From Papilionanthe hookeriana x Papilionanthe teres (taxonomy: Eukaryota; Streptophyta; Magnoliopsida; Asparagales; Orchidaceae), in the NCBI GenBank assembly GCA_022702705.1, contig CM040434.1, positions 55,912,953 to 55,976,952 on the forward strand: a DNA stretch of 64,000 bases, in the 5' to 3' direction. This document shows, piece after piece, positions 33,956 through 45,944 of this stretch (its first letter is position 1; the number at the start of each line of letters is the position of its first letter). The notes below the pieces were generated by a model. The model saw only the letters and a program-made list of their open reading frames with translations, was not told the DNA's origin and did no database searches. The position numbers and the translations under genes were made by a program.

Positions 33956-36900
33956 CGCCGGAAAACACCATGGCCGAAACCTTGGGAGGAGCCAAAGTTT
34001 GGAATTCCCACCTGCTGAGCTGCCCCATGCCCAATGACCACCATGGCTGTTCTTCCCTTGACCTAAGCAGCTGATCCCAAGCCCTAACTCCCCCAGGAGA
34101 GCCTCCGACCATGCCTATTTAAACACCACCACCTCTCGGCCAATTAAGGTGCTCGAAACAAACCTTAAGGAAACTTCTGTCAAAATTGTTCCGCATTACT
34201 CCCTACACATAGAGAACTTGATCCCCACCGAAATCCCCCGTCATTTCCTCTATGTGAGCTCAATTTCGAGTTGAAATCCAAGCCCAAAACCAGGACACTT
34301 CTCCACATCGAGCCAATCTCCAAATTGATTGGTCCTACACCTTCACCAGACCAAGAGAAGAGGTTTCCCCCTAAAAGCCCCTCTCCAGGCTAGCCATTGC
34401 TTCCAGCCTCCAAGCTTTGTGATCAGGCTTGGTCGAAATCATACCTAGACAATTCACCAGACCAAGGGACTTCATCTGGAGCTTGCTTGGACTCAATCGA
34501 ACGTGACACAACTCTCAGATCGAAGCTTCAATTCTCTGAGCAAAGGTATGGACTCACTCTTCTTCCTGAGCTTCCAGAGATTCTCAATTTAGTTTGGGTT
34601 AATTTCAATACATGTTTACCGTATGGATGTGTTCGTCTCTTCAAGATGAATCCATAGAGCATAAGAACTCGAAAATCCGTTGTGAATCGAGTGAGAAATT
34701 AGGGTTAGAAGGTTGACGGTCACGGGTTCACACCAGTCGTAGACGATGACCAGGAGCCGTCGGATCGCGTGTGTATCGAGCGGACGACTAGGATCGCGCT
34801 GAACAGAGTAATGGGACATGAACCGCGAGCCCCTGGAGAGCTGAGTCGGATGGCGGCGCTGAATCAGGAGACGACGCGTGGCCTTTTGGAGCTGCCGAGG
34901 ATGGCGTGGCGCCGCGTGGATAAGTAGAAAATTAGGGTTATTTTCTATTTATTTAATTTCCAGAACTTTGAAAATCCATAACTTTGTGTAGAAAAATCCT
35001 AAAAATAAAATAAAAATACCCTCTTGCTCAGTGAACAGAGGAAAATAATGTGGAAAAGAAATCATGTAATTTCATTAAGTATTTTATTTTAAATTATTTA
35101 TTTACTCTCTGCATTATTTCAATTCTCCATGCATATAGGAAATTCACCATGGCATGAGACCATAGGGCTTTTGAAGCCTCTGAACTTGGGAACATTCCCT
35201 GAATTTTCCAAGGTCATAGGCCATCCCTATGAGAAGTTATTGATTTTTCAAATTCATGCTACTGTTTTGATTATTTTAATTCCAATAATTAGCATGTTGA
35301 GAAATAAATTCTAGGAAAATTTGGTGATGTTTCTTATGACCGGAGGACCCTAGGAAAAATAGTTTTCGAGTTAATTCACTTTGAACAACCCTAATTGGCC
35401 TAAATACCTAAAAGTGAACTTTAATTAATTAGGGTTAACCATTCATCAAATTAACTTAAAAACAATTCTCCACTGTCCTTTAGGGATTTAAGAACACCAC
35501 ATAAAAATTTGAAAACAATTGGACTTGATTAACCCCACCAAATGGGTTGATTAAGCCTCTTAAGTAAAAATGGGTAAAATTAAACTTTAAAAATTTATAA
35601 CTCACAAAATATTTTTCAAAAATTCACAAAATTGGTTTTGGAGCCTCTCTGATATCAGAAGAATTTAGGAAAATTAAAATTGTAATTTTCTAAAAAAGTT
35701 GTTTTTTAAGTTTATTTTAATATTTTAATAATTAAAAAATAATAATAATCACAAAAATATTAAAAATCACCAAAATGTCACATTTTGAATTCTAATCACT
35801 TAGGAACAAACTGAATATTTTTCCTAAGTCCCTAGGGTAAGATATTGAGTTTTAAAGGCTTAATGTAATCTTTAATATTTAAAAATGTATTTTTCCAACC
35901 TTTTCACTAAAATAATTCTAATAAATCAAAGAAAAAATCAGAAAATTATAAAAATTGGTTTCAAATTTCTCTGATATTAGAAAGATTTTTAAAAAATATA
36001 AAATTCACTTTTCAACCTTTATTTTATTTTTAAATCAATTAATACTCCAAAACTCAAAATAATTATAATAAATAAAATAAAATTTAAAAATTCACCAAAA
36101 TTGGTCCAAGTGGTCCTCTAGTCATTAGGAACATCCCATAATTTTATTAAGGACAAAAACATTTCCTTGGTCATGTTATTGAATTTTCCTTGAAAACCCC
36201 TATTTTCCATTAAAAATAATTACATAAATAAATTAAATACAGAAAAGATCACATTTTCTCCTCTAATGTCTTAATTGACATGTAAGTGAGGTCACATAAA
36301 AATTTTAAGTTCATTTGAGCTTAATTTAGTGAGTTATAGAATTATTAAGCTTGAAGGGCAAAATGGTAATTAAAAATTTCAACCTTTAATTAAAATTTTA
36401 AGATTAATCAAAAGGGGAAGGTAAAATATTTGATTTTAAACTGATTTTGGATGATTGAAACTTAAATGGTTAAGGGTAGAAACCCATCAATCATTTTAAG
36501 AATAATTAAGGTAAACCTTAATTAATTAATTAATTAAATTTGGAAGATTAATAAAATTTTTTGAAATTATAAAGTAGGGATATTATTTAAGAGGATATTC
36601 ATTCTTTAATTTAAAAATCCCTAAATGAATCACTTGAATAATACTTAATTCTTAATTAAAAGATTAAAATAATAATCCAAATTAGAATTAAATTGAAATT
36701 AAATTAAATTAAATTAAATTAAAATCAAATTAAATTAAATTAAACTAAATTATAAATTAAATTAAAATTAAATTAAATTAAATTAAATTAAATTAAATTA
36801 AATTAAATTAAATTAAATTAAATTAAATTAAATTAAAATTAAATTAAATTGAAATTAAATTTAAATTAAGGTAAATTAAATTAAATTAAATTGAATTAAA

Positions 36901-39051
36901 TTAAATTAAATTCATTTAATAACAAACCCAAATGAAATTATTAAGAATTAAACCTAAAATAACTTGAACACTATTCCAAGCTTAAACTAATTTTTTATAA
37001 TTAAATCAAAAATTAGAATTAAATCATTAAGTCTAAATCATAAAAATACTTAATAACTTGATTTGCCCTTTTAAAAGCTCTTATTATTATAACTCTTAAA
37101 TGAAATATCAAGTGAAGTATTACCTCACTTATAGGATATTCAAATGTCCTAAGTTCACCGAGCAAAAGAATAACACTTAAACTCCCTGGATGATTAATTC
37201 ACTTGTATAATTAAATTCTCTTGGACTTAAAATGATCCTAGAAATATTGAAAAGATGTTTAAGATTTGTCTTAAGCACTTCCTCAATATGATAGAACGTT
37301 TATAAGAACAATTGAACTTAATTGTTTCTTTGATGAAGAAAATCGTCCTTAAACCAAAATACAAGAACCTAGACGTCATAGGAGATGACTAGCTATAGGA
37401 TTAGGACTTTGATAGATAACCTAAACCTTTCCCTTAGCTTTACCTAGGTACTTGTTGAAATATTTAAATGCCTTAACATGTATTTTAAGTGTAGCTTGGG
37501 ATGACGGGAAGACCCTCCAGGTACGCTTTTATTTTAGTGTAATTTACTTTATTGTAAATGCACTTTACTTTTCTTGCATGATAAACAACTGTTACATGAA
37601 AACCAAAACCTTTAGGATAGTCCCTGAATTGAAACCAAAACTAAATTAAAAGTCACTGCAAGAAAAAAAATCATCGCCACATCATTTCAAAATATAAAAA
37701 CAACTCAAAATTTAATCACAAACAGAACACGAAACTACAATTGCAACTAAATTAAAACGTCTCGTTGAATGATCGGGAATACCTCGGATGATGTAACCCA
37801 CGTGTTGCTAATGAGATTTCCCACGATCTAAATGAAAGTGTGGAACTCATTCAGTTGAGTTTAAGCAAATTCATCCGGACTAAGTGAATTCAATGAAAAT
37901 AACGGTGCCGGGATGACGGAACCGTGGGATCTTAATCGGTTCTGTTATAATCAACTTTAAGATTTGTTTTAAATAAAACACAAAAAAACACTTGAACTTT
38001 AAGATTCCTAAAACCAAACTCTTCTGTTCTCTTTTGATTACAATCTTCTAAAACTAAACCTCTGCAACAATAAGGAGCTTGGAGCACGGTGGGCAGCACG
38101 ACCATCTTCGTCAGCAAAACAACTCTACTTCAGCAAAAATTTCTTAGAATTAAATAACCAAGTCATAGGATTTCGAGGTAGTTTGTCTAATGCAACATAA
38201 ATCCTCAACTCTTCATTAGGCATTCGCATGATCATGTCATGTAAATTAAGCCCTAACCGGTCTTAGGTCTCCGAGGTAGTCGTTTAGTACGACATAAACC
38301 CTCATATCTTCGATGTTATTTGTATGATTTTATCGTACAAATATAAGTCCAAATTAATTAAAACTAGCAAGATTGAAATATCAGATAATATTAGGATTTT
38401 CTTAAATCTGAGCCAAACAATAGGATAGTTTGGGAAGTTGCCAAGATTCTTCTGGATCTTCGACTTCTCCTATTCCTCTTCCATCGGACTCCCGAAAATA
38501 ACTGTTCTAAATTTGATCAATTCCCCGTTGAAATTTCCAAAATCCAATCCTTTCAAAACCTTAAACTTTGAAATTCTTGATAAGCAAAGTCACCGATCAT
38601 TATCGAGAGTTTTCTTAAATGATTTACTTCATTTAAGATGTAATTAACTATAGAGGCTCGCCTCTTATAGGAACTTTAAGAACCTGGGTAATATAAACCG
38701 TGCTTAATTCCTTTATATTAAGCAGGGGAACTTGTCGGCTTATAAAATTGGTTCGTAAACCAAACGGATGTCATAAATCTTCTAGTTTATTTAATTGAGC
38801 CCCATCGTCAAGCAGTGTGCCTATTCTTCGGGATAGATACATGGTTTGTGGTGCGGTGCTCGTTTATATAAATTATTTGGGATGTGAGATCAGTTTGATT
38901 TCATATCTTAAAATTTTCAAATTTAAAATTATTTTCAAAATCAAATACTACTTTTCAAATTATTTATTTAAATTAAATTAAAAATTCGCCGACAATTTCT
39001 GTAGGCGATCTCTTTTCAAAAATAAACCACAAACCTAAAAATATGCCGACA
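33956..39051 (+). repeat. 3' LTR of element 2, 5' truncated
   Basis: From CGCCGGAAAACACCATGGCC onward it aligns with 19213-24397 and ends TGCCGACA at 39051. The first 2.2 kb of U3 is missing. The TATA box is kept at 34116. A stretch compared by eye (35136-35335 against 20396-20595) differs at about 8 percent of sites, far more than the two LTRs of element 1 do. Flanking bases ATATG (39052-39056) are the candidate target-site copy. Confidence 0.85.
36690..36915. repeat. (AAATT)n stretch in LTR of element 2
   Basis: Same pentamer stretch as in the other LTR copies, with a longer uninterrupted run. Confidence 0.85.
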
Positions 39052-39890
39052 ATATGTTATTTTGAAAATATGATTTGCTATTAAAAATTACTTCCATTCT
39101 TTTTCAATGTCTGTGGCAAACCTAAAACAATATCTATACAAATGTACACACATGACTTTCATGAAATTTAAAAAAGTGTATACATTACAACCTTTTGTTT
39201 CATTTCTTATCTCTAGCAGGACTGCTAAGTCATACATTGCACTTTTATACTTCACTAGAAGTATTTATCCTCAATCACTACAATATTCTCATCATTTCCA
39301 TAATTTCTAAAATAGCATACATAAGTTTTATTCAAGTACATAAAATTTAAAGATTTAATTTTGGCATATCGCTGTCTTTTGGAAAAATCAAGAATATCTA
39401 CTTGCCCTTGGAAGTTAGATTAGATATGCATTTATTACTTGTGAACATGTTAAAAGCAACAGCTTAAACTACTTTTCTCTTAGGAGCTGAATGGCCATTC
39501 TCATTCAATTATAACCATGAGAACAATTTTGAATTCTTGTTTAAGGCTTTCTAGAATAGGAAAATAAAGCAAATGAAAAGAAGTGGATTCAATCTAAATA
39601 TAAAAAAATCTGGATTAAATCCAAAAATTTGGTGTAGCACAATTTATCTCCCTGGGTATAATTTATCTTTTTCCACTTATCTAATGTACATGCCACACAA
39701 ATCTTATGTACTTACATATCTAACACCAATGCTTTCAATTTTGACATGAATGCCACCTTATATATGCATGAAGTTGTCAATAACACTTTTATGTGATCTG
39801 AATGAAATATTTGGGTGTTACAAATGTAAAGAAATAAAGTTTATCTGATTTATTTGTTAGCAACAAAATGAGTAAGATCAAAGAGGTTTG
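39052..39890. other. Flanking non-coding DNA with possible MITE remnant
   Basis: No gene is seen. 39680-39835 contains CTTATGTACTTACATATCTA and a tail similar to the MITE family found in the introns further right, in degraded form. Confidence 0.35.
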
Positions 39891-39894
39891 ATCA

Positions 39895-40560
39895 TCGACC
39901 ATGTGGGATAAGGAGGTTAATATAAGATTTTGTGACCTCTATCGAAGGAAAATCGAGCTGGGATTAGAACGACCACCTATTTTAACAAATAAGGGTGGCA
40001 AAATCATATGGCAAATTTCAAGGAAATGACATGAAAAGTTTACGATAGGATGAAATTTAAGAACAAGTGAGATCAACTACATAATGATTAAAAAATATGG
40101 AAGGAACTAAAAAGATGATCCATGATATTGCATTAGGATCTGGTGAAGCGGACAATAAATTTTTCAGTGGCTAGATCGACTGAGAAATTAGAGGTAGTAA
40201 CCTATCCAATGAATACTTATTATTTTATTCTTTAAACTACTGAGCTGCTTTAAGTAATAAAGTTTTCATATGTTGTAGGCAGTTCCAACTACCAGAAATT
40301 CAAATTCAGTGGCATTGATTTGATTTTAGAGAAGAAGTTGGACAGTATGTTTAGCAGGGTTGTTGCATTGGGAAATCATGCTTTCACCCCAATTGAGCAT
40401 GAGTTTATAGGAATACCATATGACTTGGAGGCAGAGCAGTTGGTGATTCAAATGAAGATCATAGCCTAAACTAGAGGGAGTTGGAGTTCACATGCCAGTC
40501 AAAGCGGCCTAAGGTTGAGAAAAAGAAAAAAAAAAAGGAGCTACTTTCATCAGAAACTCA
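39895..40560 (+). pseudogene. Myb/SANT-like ORF1 of a PIF/Harbinger transposon (decayed)
   Basis: MWDKEVNIRFCDLYRRKIEL and then, across frame changes and stops, KNK-DQL-ND-KIWKELKR and TINFS give the pattern of the plant Myb/SANT-like domain (Myb_DNA-bind_3) of Harbinger accessory proteins. After an apparent intron (about 40190-40279) comes SSNYQKFKFSGIDLILEKKL and then DSMFSRVVALGNHAF, the C-terminal block of the same proteins. In live elements this protein binds the transposon ends and helps the transposase. Here at least six stops or shifts break it. Confidence 0.65.
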
Positions 40561-41069
40561 ATAAAAGAACTCTTAGAATCATGTAAATTTAGGCCAGGAC
40601 TTCACGGGACACCTCCATACACAAATTTATTTGAGTTCTTGATACATATCATGAAGTTTTGTTGATAAGTCATTCTAACTAAACTCGTTGAAGTTGCTAG
40701 AAGACTTGACACACAGACAAATATTCATACAGTTGAACCCCGAACCGAGAGTCAATTATTTACGTTTTTTTTATGGACAAATGATGTTGTAGAGATATTG
40801 AGTATTTGATTTAGCTTTATTTTTCACATTTCTTTCATGAAAGTTTGTTTTCATTTCACATTTATGTCGTAGATGTTTACAGTCTTTCTGGTCAGTATAA
40901 GCCATTTTCAGTTCTTATATATCTTCTTTTTGACGTTGTATGATTCCCACTTAATGCCTTAATAGAATACTTGATCATGATAGATCCATAGCAACTAAGC
41001 TTTAAAAGGAAATTTATGGTGGTTATTATTCTGTAGTACGAATACTACAACTACATCAATCGGACTCCA

Positions 41070-42200
41070 TGCATGACATCGAGTTATATTGGTTATAAAT
41101 GGGTCGACGAGCTACTACAAGGACACTCCACATGGTTCAGTAACATGTTCCGTATGCCAAAAGTCATATTTCTCGATCTGCTTGATGAACTACAAAGACA
41201 TCACGGCTGCATTATTCCTCAAGAACTTCAACAAAAGAGCTGTTAGCAATAACCCTCTACATTTTCTCACATAATGGATCAATTAGAGGAGCGATGGAGC
41301 GATTCCAACATTCATTAGATACAATCAGGAGGTATTTCTTAGTGGGTTTGAAATCACTTGTCAATTTAGCGATAATGATATTTAAGCAAGAGGATCCCAC
41401 ATTCTAGGAGACTCTGACAAGTATTTTAAATGATCTGAGGTACATGTCATTCTTTAAGACAATTTTTCATATCATATGACATTAGAGCGTCAAAATGAGT
41501 TATATGATATTTACAACTTTAATAATCTGACAGAACTATATTGGAGAAATTGACGGGACTCACGTGGATGCATGATATCTGGTACTGAGAAGGTCACATG
41601 CATTAGATGGTCCAACACAAAATGTATGGTTGTCTGTGACTTCAACATGTGCTTCTCTTTTGTTACGGCTAGCTGGGAAACCATCACACAAGATAGTCGT
41701 ATTTTTTTCTTTTGCGACATGAGACCGGCGACATGGCTTTCCACACCTATCCCCAGATTTGTAAATATATCAACCATGATCAGTTTCTTAGGTTTGTTAC
41801 TAATTACATTATTTAGATATGTAAATATTATTTGGTCAATGTTGGATATCCTTTATAGGGGGGTATCTAAACCATATCCAGATACGAAGTACCACACTCA
41901 TGATTTTGAAAGATCCAGCAGTGTTGCCCGTAGTAGGAAAGAAATTTTTAACAAAATGCATTCCTCCTTGCCTAGTGTAATTGAAAGAACTTTTGGGTCA
42001 TGGAAGAAAAAATGAGTCATACTACGTGATATGTCAACTTACCAATTTTCAAAACAAGTGCAAATTGTTGTGTCCATGATGGTGATCCACAACTACATTC
42101 AACAACATTATTCTATGTCTGATGTCGATTTCACCCTGACTGATAACGATCACATGCAAGTCCCGACAGAATCATTTAAATTTCTTATAGGCTAGTCTAT
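41070..42200 (+). pseudogene. PIF/Harbinger DDE transposase (decayed)
   Basis: WVDELLQGHSTWFSNMFRMP then KVIFLDLLDELQRHHG is the usual start. AITLYIFSHNGSIRGAMERF and QHSLDTIRRYF follow in another frame, then IDGTHVDA at about 41550 with the first catalytic Asp. The longest open piece is 41572-42015, with VCDFNMCFSFVTASWE, QDSRIFF and HSSLPSVIERTFGSWKKK. After a stop come ILRDMSTYQFSKQVQIVVSM and MVIHNYIQQH. Order and motifs match HARBI1-like nucleases. It is dead: several stops and shifts. A DNA end GAGTCTGTTTGGGG (minus strand, ending at 43597) followed by TAA may be its right terminus. Confidence 0.8.
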
Positions 42201-43600
42201 ACCTTAGACAAAAGTGGAATCTTAAGAAGATTACAACCAAGATGACGAAGGCGTAGTGGAAAAGGCCGCACTAAAAGAACAAATAACATACGAGATTGTT
42301 CAATGTTGACTGGACGTCTCTTGTTTATTTTATAAACTCTATGTTTGTTTAATGTTACTTGTATTAATTTTTTTTTTTTTGGTTTTGCATTTTCAATTGT
42401 TCGTCATTGCTTCTTTTCCATTTCAGTTTTATTTGTTTTTTTTTCTTGGGGGACTTGTGAGGTCCATGATGAGACTTCTAACTTTTTGGTTTCTTTTGGA
42501 TGGCTTGTTGGCCGCTGTTGGTTAGTGTTACATCTGAAATCTTAATGAAGGAAACCTAGATCCTCTCTTCCTTTCGATGCATCGGTTTATGAGGACTTGC
42601 TGGATGAATTTTTTTTTGTGATACGCACATGTGGCATCGGATGTTGGCTTTCCATTGGTATTGCATGTAAAATCCTAATGAAGGCAACCGAGATCCTCTG
42701 TTATTTTCAGTGCATCGGTTTATGAGGACCTACTGGATGATATTTTTTTGGTGATATGCACATGTGTCACAGGACATTGGTTTCATGTGAGTTATAGATA
42801 ACTAAGAACTCATTTTTTTACAAGGTCCACTATCTTCATTTTGTGACAGACTCGTTGGTTAGTGTAGTTAGTTCTCTGAGACCTCACACCCATATTTTTT
42901 TCTGATTTTTTAATTTTTTTTATTCGAAACTGTTTTTGTTAATTTCTATTTTCTTGTACATTTTTTTCTTTAGTTCAACTTTCTGAGCTAACCAATGCTT
43001 CTCTTCTGCATCTTTAAAGGAACATGAGCTCCAGGATTTCAGAGACCCCCGAGGTGTGTACTGACACTGTGGACTACAAACTTCCGTACTGATGTCACAT
43101 TAGGAGAATAATTATAGGAGATAGTTCTACAACTTCCATGGAGCGTCACAAAGAGGTGTGCATTCATCCGGTGGGTGGATAGTCAACCAAATTCCACCGC
43201 CGATAGTGATCGGGGTCCGATGGTATCCCTGGAGGATAGTGTATCACGTGACATACTTTGTCTCCATTACATAATTAATATTATGATAATTTTAATTGTA
43301 ATTTTTAAATTTTTTTTTTCCTTTTTTATAATATTAATACTCAATGTTATTTGAGGACTGTTTTATCTTTTTCTTTACTGTATTGTAGTAGTTTTCTGCT
43401 TCTGTAGTATTAAATACATTGTCAAGTCAGTTATGTTACAAACAATATTACTTAACAGAGAAAAAATGATCATTTATCCACAAACAACTACAAATTAGAT
43501 GTTGTGAGACAACTGCCCTAAATAACCAACTAGCTTATCCGGATAAGCTGCTGATCAGCAGATTATTCAATAAACAACAGTTGCCCCAAACAGACTCTAA
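42201..43600. other. Non-coding stretch with a 130-bp tandem duplication
   Basis: No gene is seen. Two units at about 42541-42670 and 42671-42795 share TGCATCGGTTTATGAGGAC and GATATGCACATGTG-like parts. The right end (43500-43597) looks like a transposon terminus, CCCAAACAGACTC followed by TAA. Confidence 0.5.
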
Positions 43601-44130
43601 ATCTTCTTCAATAAAAATTTTTTCTTCAAGATGTATCATTTGTATTAAGTCTTCTAAGTCATTACATAATTTACCTTTAAAACTTATATCTAAATCAACT
43701 TGAGGAGCATAAGCACTTATAATATTAAAATTTTAGTATCAGTAATAATCTTAAAGGCTATAATCCTATTTCCAACTCTATTAATTTTTACAACATTATC
43801 CTTCAAACTTTTATCTATAATTATACATACACCATTTCTAGTGCGACTCTTACCTAAATACCAAAGTTTAAAACCTAAGTTATCAATTTCCTTAGCATTT
43901 TCTCTAACTCATTCAGTTTATTAAATACATAAGATATTTATCTTTCTATGAATCATAATATCAACTAATTTCATTAATTTACCAGTGAGAGTATCTATAT
44001 TCCAAGATCTTAACCTAACATTAGTTTCATGGACTAACTTCTTTACTTGCATCCACCCGTAATGTAAGAACCCCTGCTTATTTGACACTACACCCAGATG
44101 CCAGTTTAGCGGCCCTTGCACACTTTTCAT
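43601..44130 (-). pseudogene. RTE-type LINE endonuclease fragment
   Basis: Read on the minus strand: RLRSWNIDTLTGKLMKLVDI, MIHRKINILCI, then AKEIDNLGFKLWYLGKSRTR and NGVCIIIDKSLKDNVVKINR, then SAYAPQ-like and EEKIFIEEDL. This is the APE-type endonuclease of plant RTE LINEs, often mislabelled as craniofacial development protein 2 in gene sets. It breaks off at 43601, at a TTA, exactly where the transposon-like end begins. Confidence 0.75.
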
Positions 44131-44628
44131 TGTATTCAGTCATAAAACGCGTCGCTTGTAGGAGACGCAACATTTACACAATGATCAAAAGGATTCATGT
44201 CACAATTTTTTGACAAGCTTTACGCTGGCTGTTGATGACCTAACACAACCTTTCACTTTTCAAATTCGGGGCTTTGGACTCCGCAATGAAAGTGTTAAAT
44301 TTTTTTGAGCTAGGATTATAAATAAAAAAATAAATTTGTTTTGATATGTAAATACATAAGAAATAGGTGATATGTTTGTAAATGCCATAAAAATAAAAGC
44401 ATAATTTTTTGCTCTAGTCTAACTTTTAGCTGGCAGAAAAAAATTATAAAAAGATGGTCCTGCATTCCCTCACAGTTTCATGCTGATTCAATTATCTAGT
44501 GCAATGCGTGAATTCTACTTACAGAACCCATGGTGTTTTAACTTCTTGACAGAGCCGGAGAATCAGGATGAAACTGTGAAAGAGAGGGAGAAATAAAGAA
44601 GCTTTACGGCAATTTACTGTTTTCTCAC
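44131..44628. other. Non-coding stretch
   Basis: No gene or clear repeat is seen beyond short AT-rich runs. Confidence 0.4.
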
Positions 44629-44710
44629 AGAAGGATGATCAGCAAGCTTCCTTGAAGCCGGCGAGCCAGAAGATTGCCGACTGTCTCGCTTTCAGCGAGA
44701 AGGCATCCAT
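44629..44710 (-). pseudogene. Possible first exon fragment of an EI24-like gene
   Basis: On the minus strand, after a CT-rich stretch like a plant 5' leader (44930-44711), an ATG at 44710 opens MDAFSLKARQSAIFWLAGF and then KEAC before TGA. Plant homologues of the etoposide-induced 2.4 (EI24) membrane protein begin in much this way and go on with a CLHRVV block, which is missing here. A GT at 44628 could be a donor. Either this is a broken copy or exon 1 is short and the next exon lies far left, beyond the transposons. It would be head to head with the choline-transporter-like gene, 1.16 kb apart. The match is from memory of the family, hence modest confidence. Confidence 0.35.
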
Positions 44711-44930
44711 CTGAGAGAAGCAGAAGCCAGAAAAGAAATTTCAGAAATCTCTCCGTTCTGTCTTCTGCTCGGGATGAAAAGAGACGGGAGGCGAAGAAGA
44801 AGAATGGCGTCGTGAGAGATTGTCGCGAAAGAGTGACGAGCACGACAGAGGATGCGAACGAAAGCAACGTAGATCCGAACGAGGGCAAGGGCACGGGAGT
44901 AATAAGTGGCGAATAAAACGCGGACCGCGG

Positions 44931-45866
44931 TGCTCTCCCCGCTTATCGCGTGTAGTAGAAAATAAAAACTGAGTTTTTCAAAACACACTTAATAAGTGCA
45001 ATCCAAACGGTACAGTGGCGTTTTTGAAAACGCCACCGCACTTTTAAGCTGTCCCAAACGGGCCCTTAGTTCCACATCGTGAATACTGAAATAAAACTTA
45101 AAAGTACTCTCTTCAAAAAGAAAGAAGGAAACACATACATTCTCAAAACCAATATGTTGCTAGCCATGCAACACGTGGCAGTGCAGATTTATTTCAATAT
45201 TTTACTCTCTTAAGAGAGCTTTAAATTTTTTTTAAAAAATAATTTAATCATTCTATTTGATTTATTAAATTTTAATAAATTATTATTTTGAACCGAACAT
45301 GAACTTAATCTAATAAATAACTTTGAACGAATCAAACACGAATAAGTCTCCGACATGCTCAAGCACGACTCATTTACATTCATTGCACAGAGTTGTTATA
45401 ATTATAAATATCAAATTTTTAGATGTTAGACCGAAAATTCAGGGAAGTTGTGTGGTCTTTCCCACGAAAAACAAAAATCAACCAACCCTTGAAGTCAACA
45501 AAAAATATTTCCGCCCAGCCCAACGCTCAATTTCCAAAAGCTTATTTGAAAACTGTGTGGATACAGATCTCCTATATGGCGACATCAACGAAGCAGTACT
45601 GTTGACTAATTCAATTCCACACCAAAACCTAGTCCCATCGCAAAATTCCAAAACGCTAGAAAAGAGCACATCTGGGGAGTTGCAAAATCCGAATAACTAC
45701 CAAATTCCCAAATCTCCACTTCCCCACTTCTCCCGTTTCTCCATTTGTCAAACTGCAAGCGGTTCCGCTTTATCCCATCCCTTTCATCCAGTTCAAATCT
45801 TCGATTTATAATCTTCTCTGGCATCTCAATCCGCCCCTCAATCAATCAAGAACTGCCGGATTCTCG
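44931..45866. promoter_or_regulatory. Upstream region of the choline-transporter-like gene
   Basis: It contains the promoter and 5' leader of the gene at 45867. 45000-45066 looks like a transposon end (CCCAAACGGGCCC before TTAG) with a hairpin GTGGCGTTTT/AAACGCCAC at about 45015. 45275-45385 resembles fragments of an AT-rich repeat with CGAACA/GAAC motifs, also seen near 60070 and 60480. An open frame at 45323-45811 has no recognisable product. Confidence 0.4.
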
Positions 45867-45944
45867 ATGGCCGGACCCCGGCCGGACGTTTTCTTTGACA
45901 CTGATGGCGGCGATTCCTCGGCAACTGCTGAGGAAGAAGATGAG
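45867..45944 (+). CDS. Choline-transporter-like gene, exon 1
   Basis: The ATG at 45867 opens MAGPRPDVFFDTDGGDSSA and an acidic tail; 26 codons, phase 0, donor GTACTG. This start is chosen because it is in frame with exon 2 and has no in-frame rival upstream. Confidence 0.8.

Larger units (their letters stand above)
24398..39051 (+). mobile_element. Element 2: older Tat/Ogre-like element, 5' part displaced by element 1
   Basis: Same gene order as element 1 from mid-gag onward: gag, protease, RT-RNase H, archaeal-type RNase H, integrase, AlkB-like gene, then an LTR. It lacks primer site, ORF1 and gag start here, since element 1 sits in its gag. It also lost about 5 kb between the 3' UTR and U3 (junction 33880-33956). 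It carries real nonsense changes of C-to-T/G-to-A type, and its LTR is visibly more diverged from the LTRs of element 1 than those are from each other. It is therefore older. Confidence 0.85.

Noticed and set aside
1..39051. Tandem LTR-internal-LTR-internal-LTR array made by unequal exchange
   Set aside because: The middle LTR joins mid-gag and not a primer site, and LTR divergence pairs the first two copies against the third; nested insertion explains both.
43700..43924. 74-residue plus-strand frame
   Set aside because: It is the antisense shadow of the RTE endonuclease fragment.
44674..44916. 80-residue basic/acidic frame on the plus strand
   Set aside because: It is antisense to a leader-like, CT-rich stretch on the other strand; no family recognised.
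45323..45811. 162-residue frame upstream of the choline-transporter-like gene
   Set aside because: No recognisable product, and it overlaps the expected leader and promoter of that gene; probably chance.
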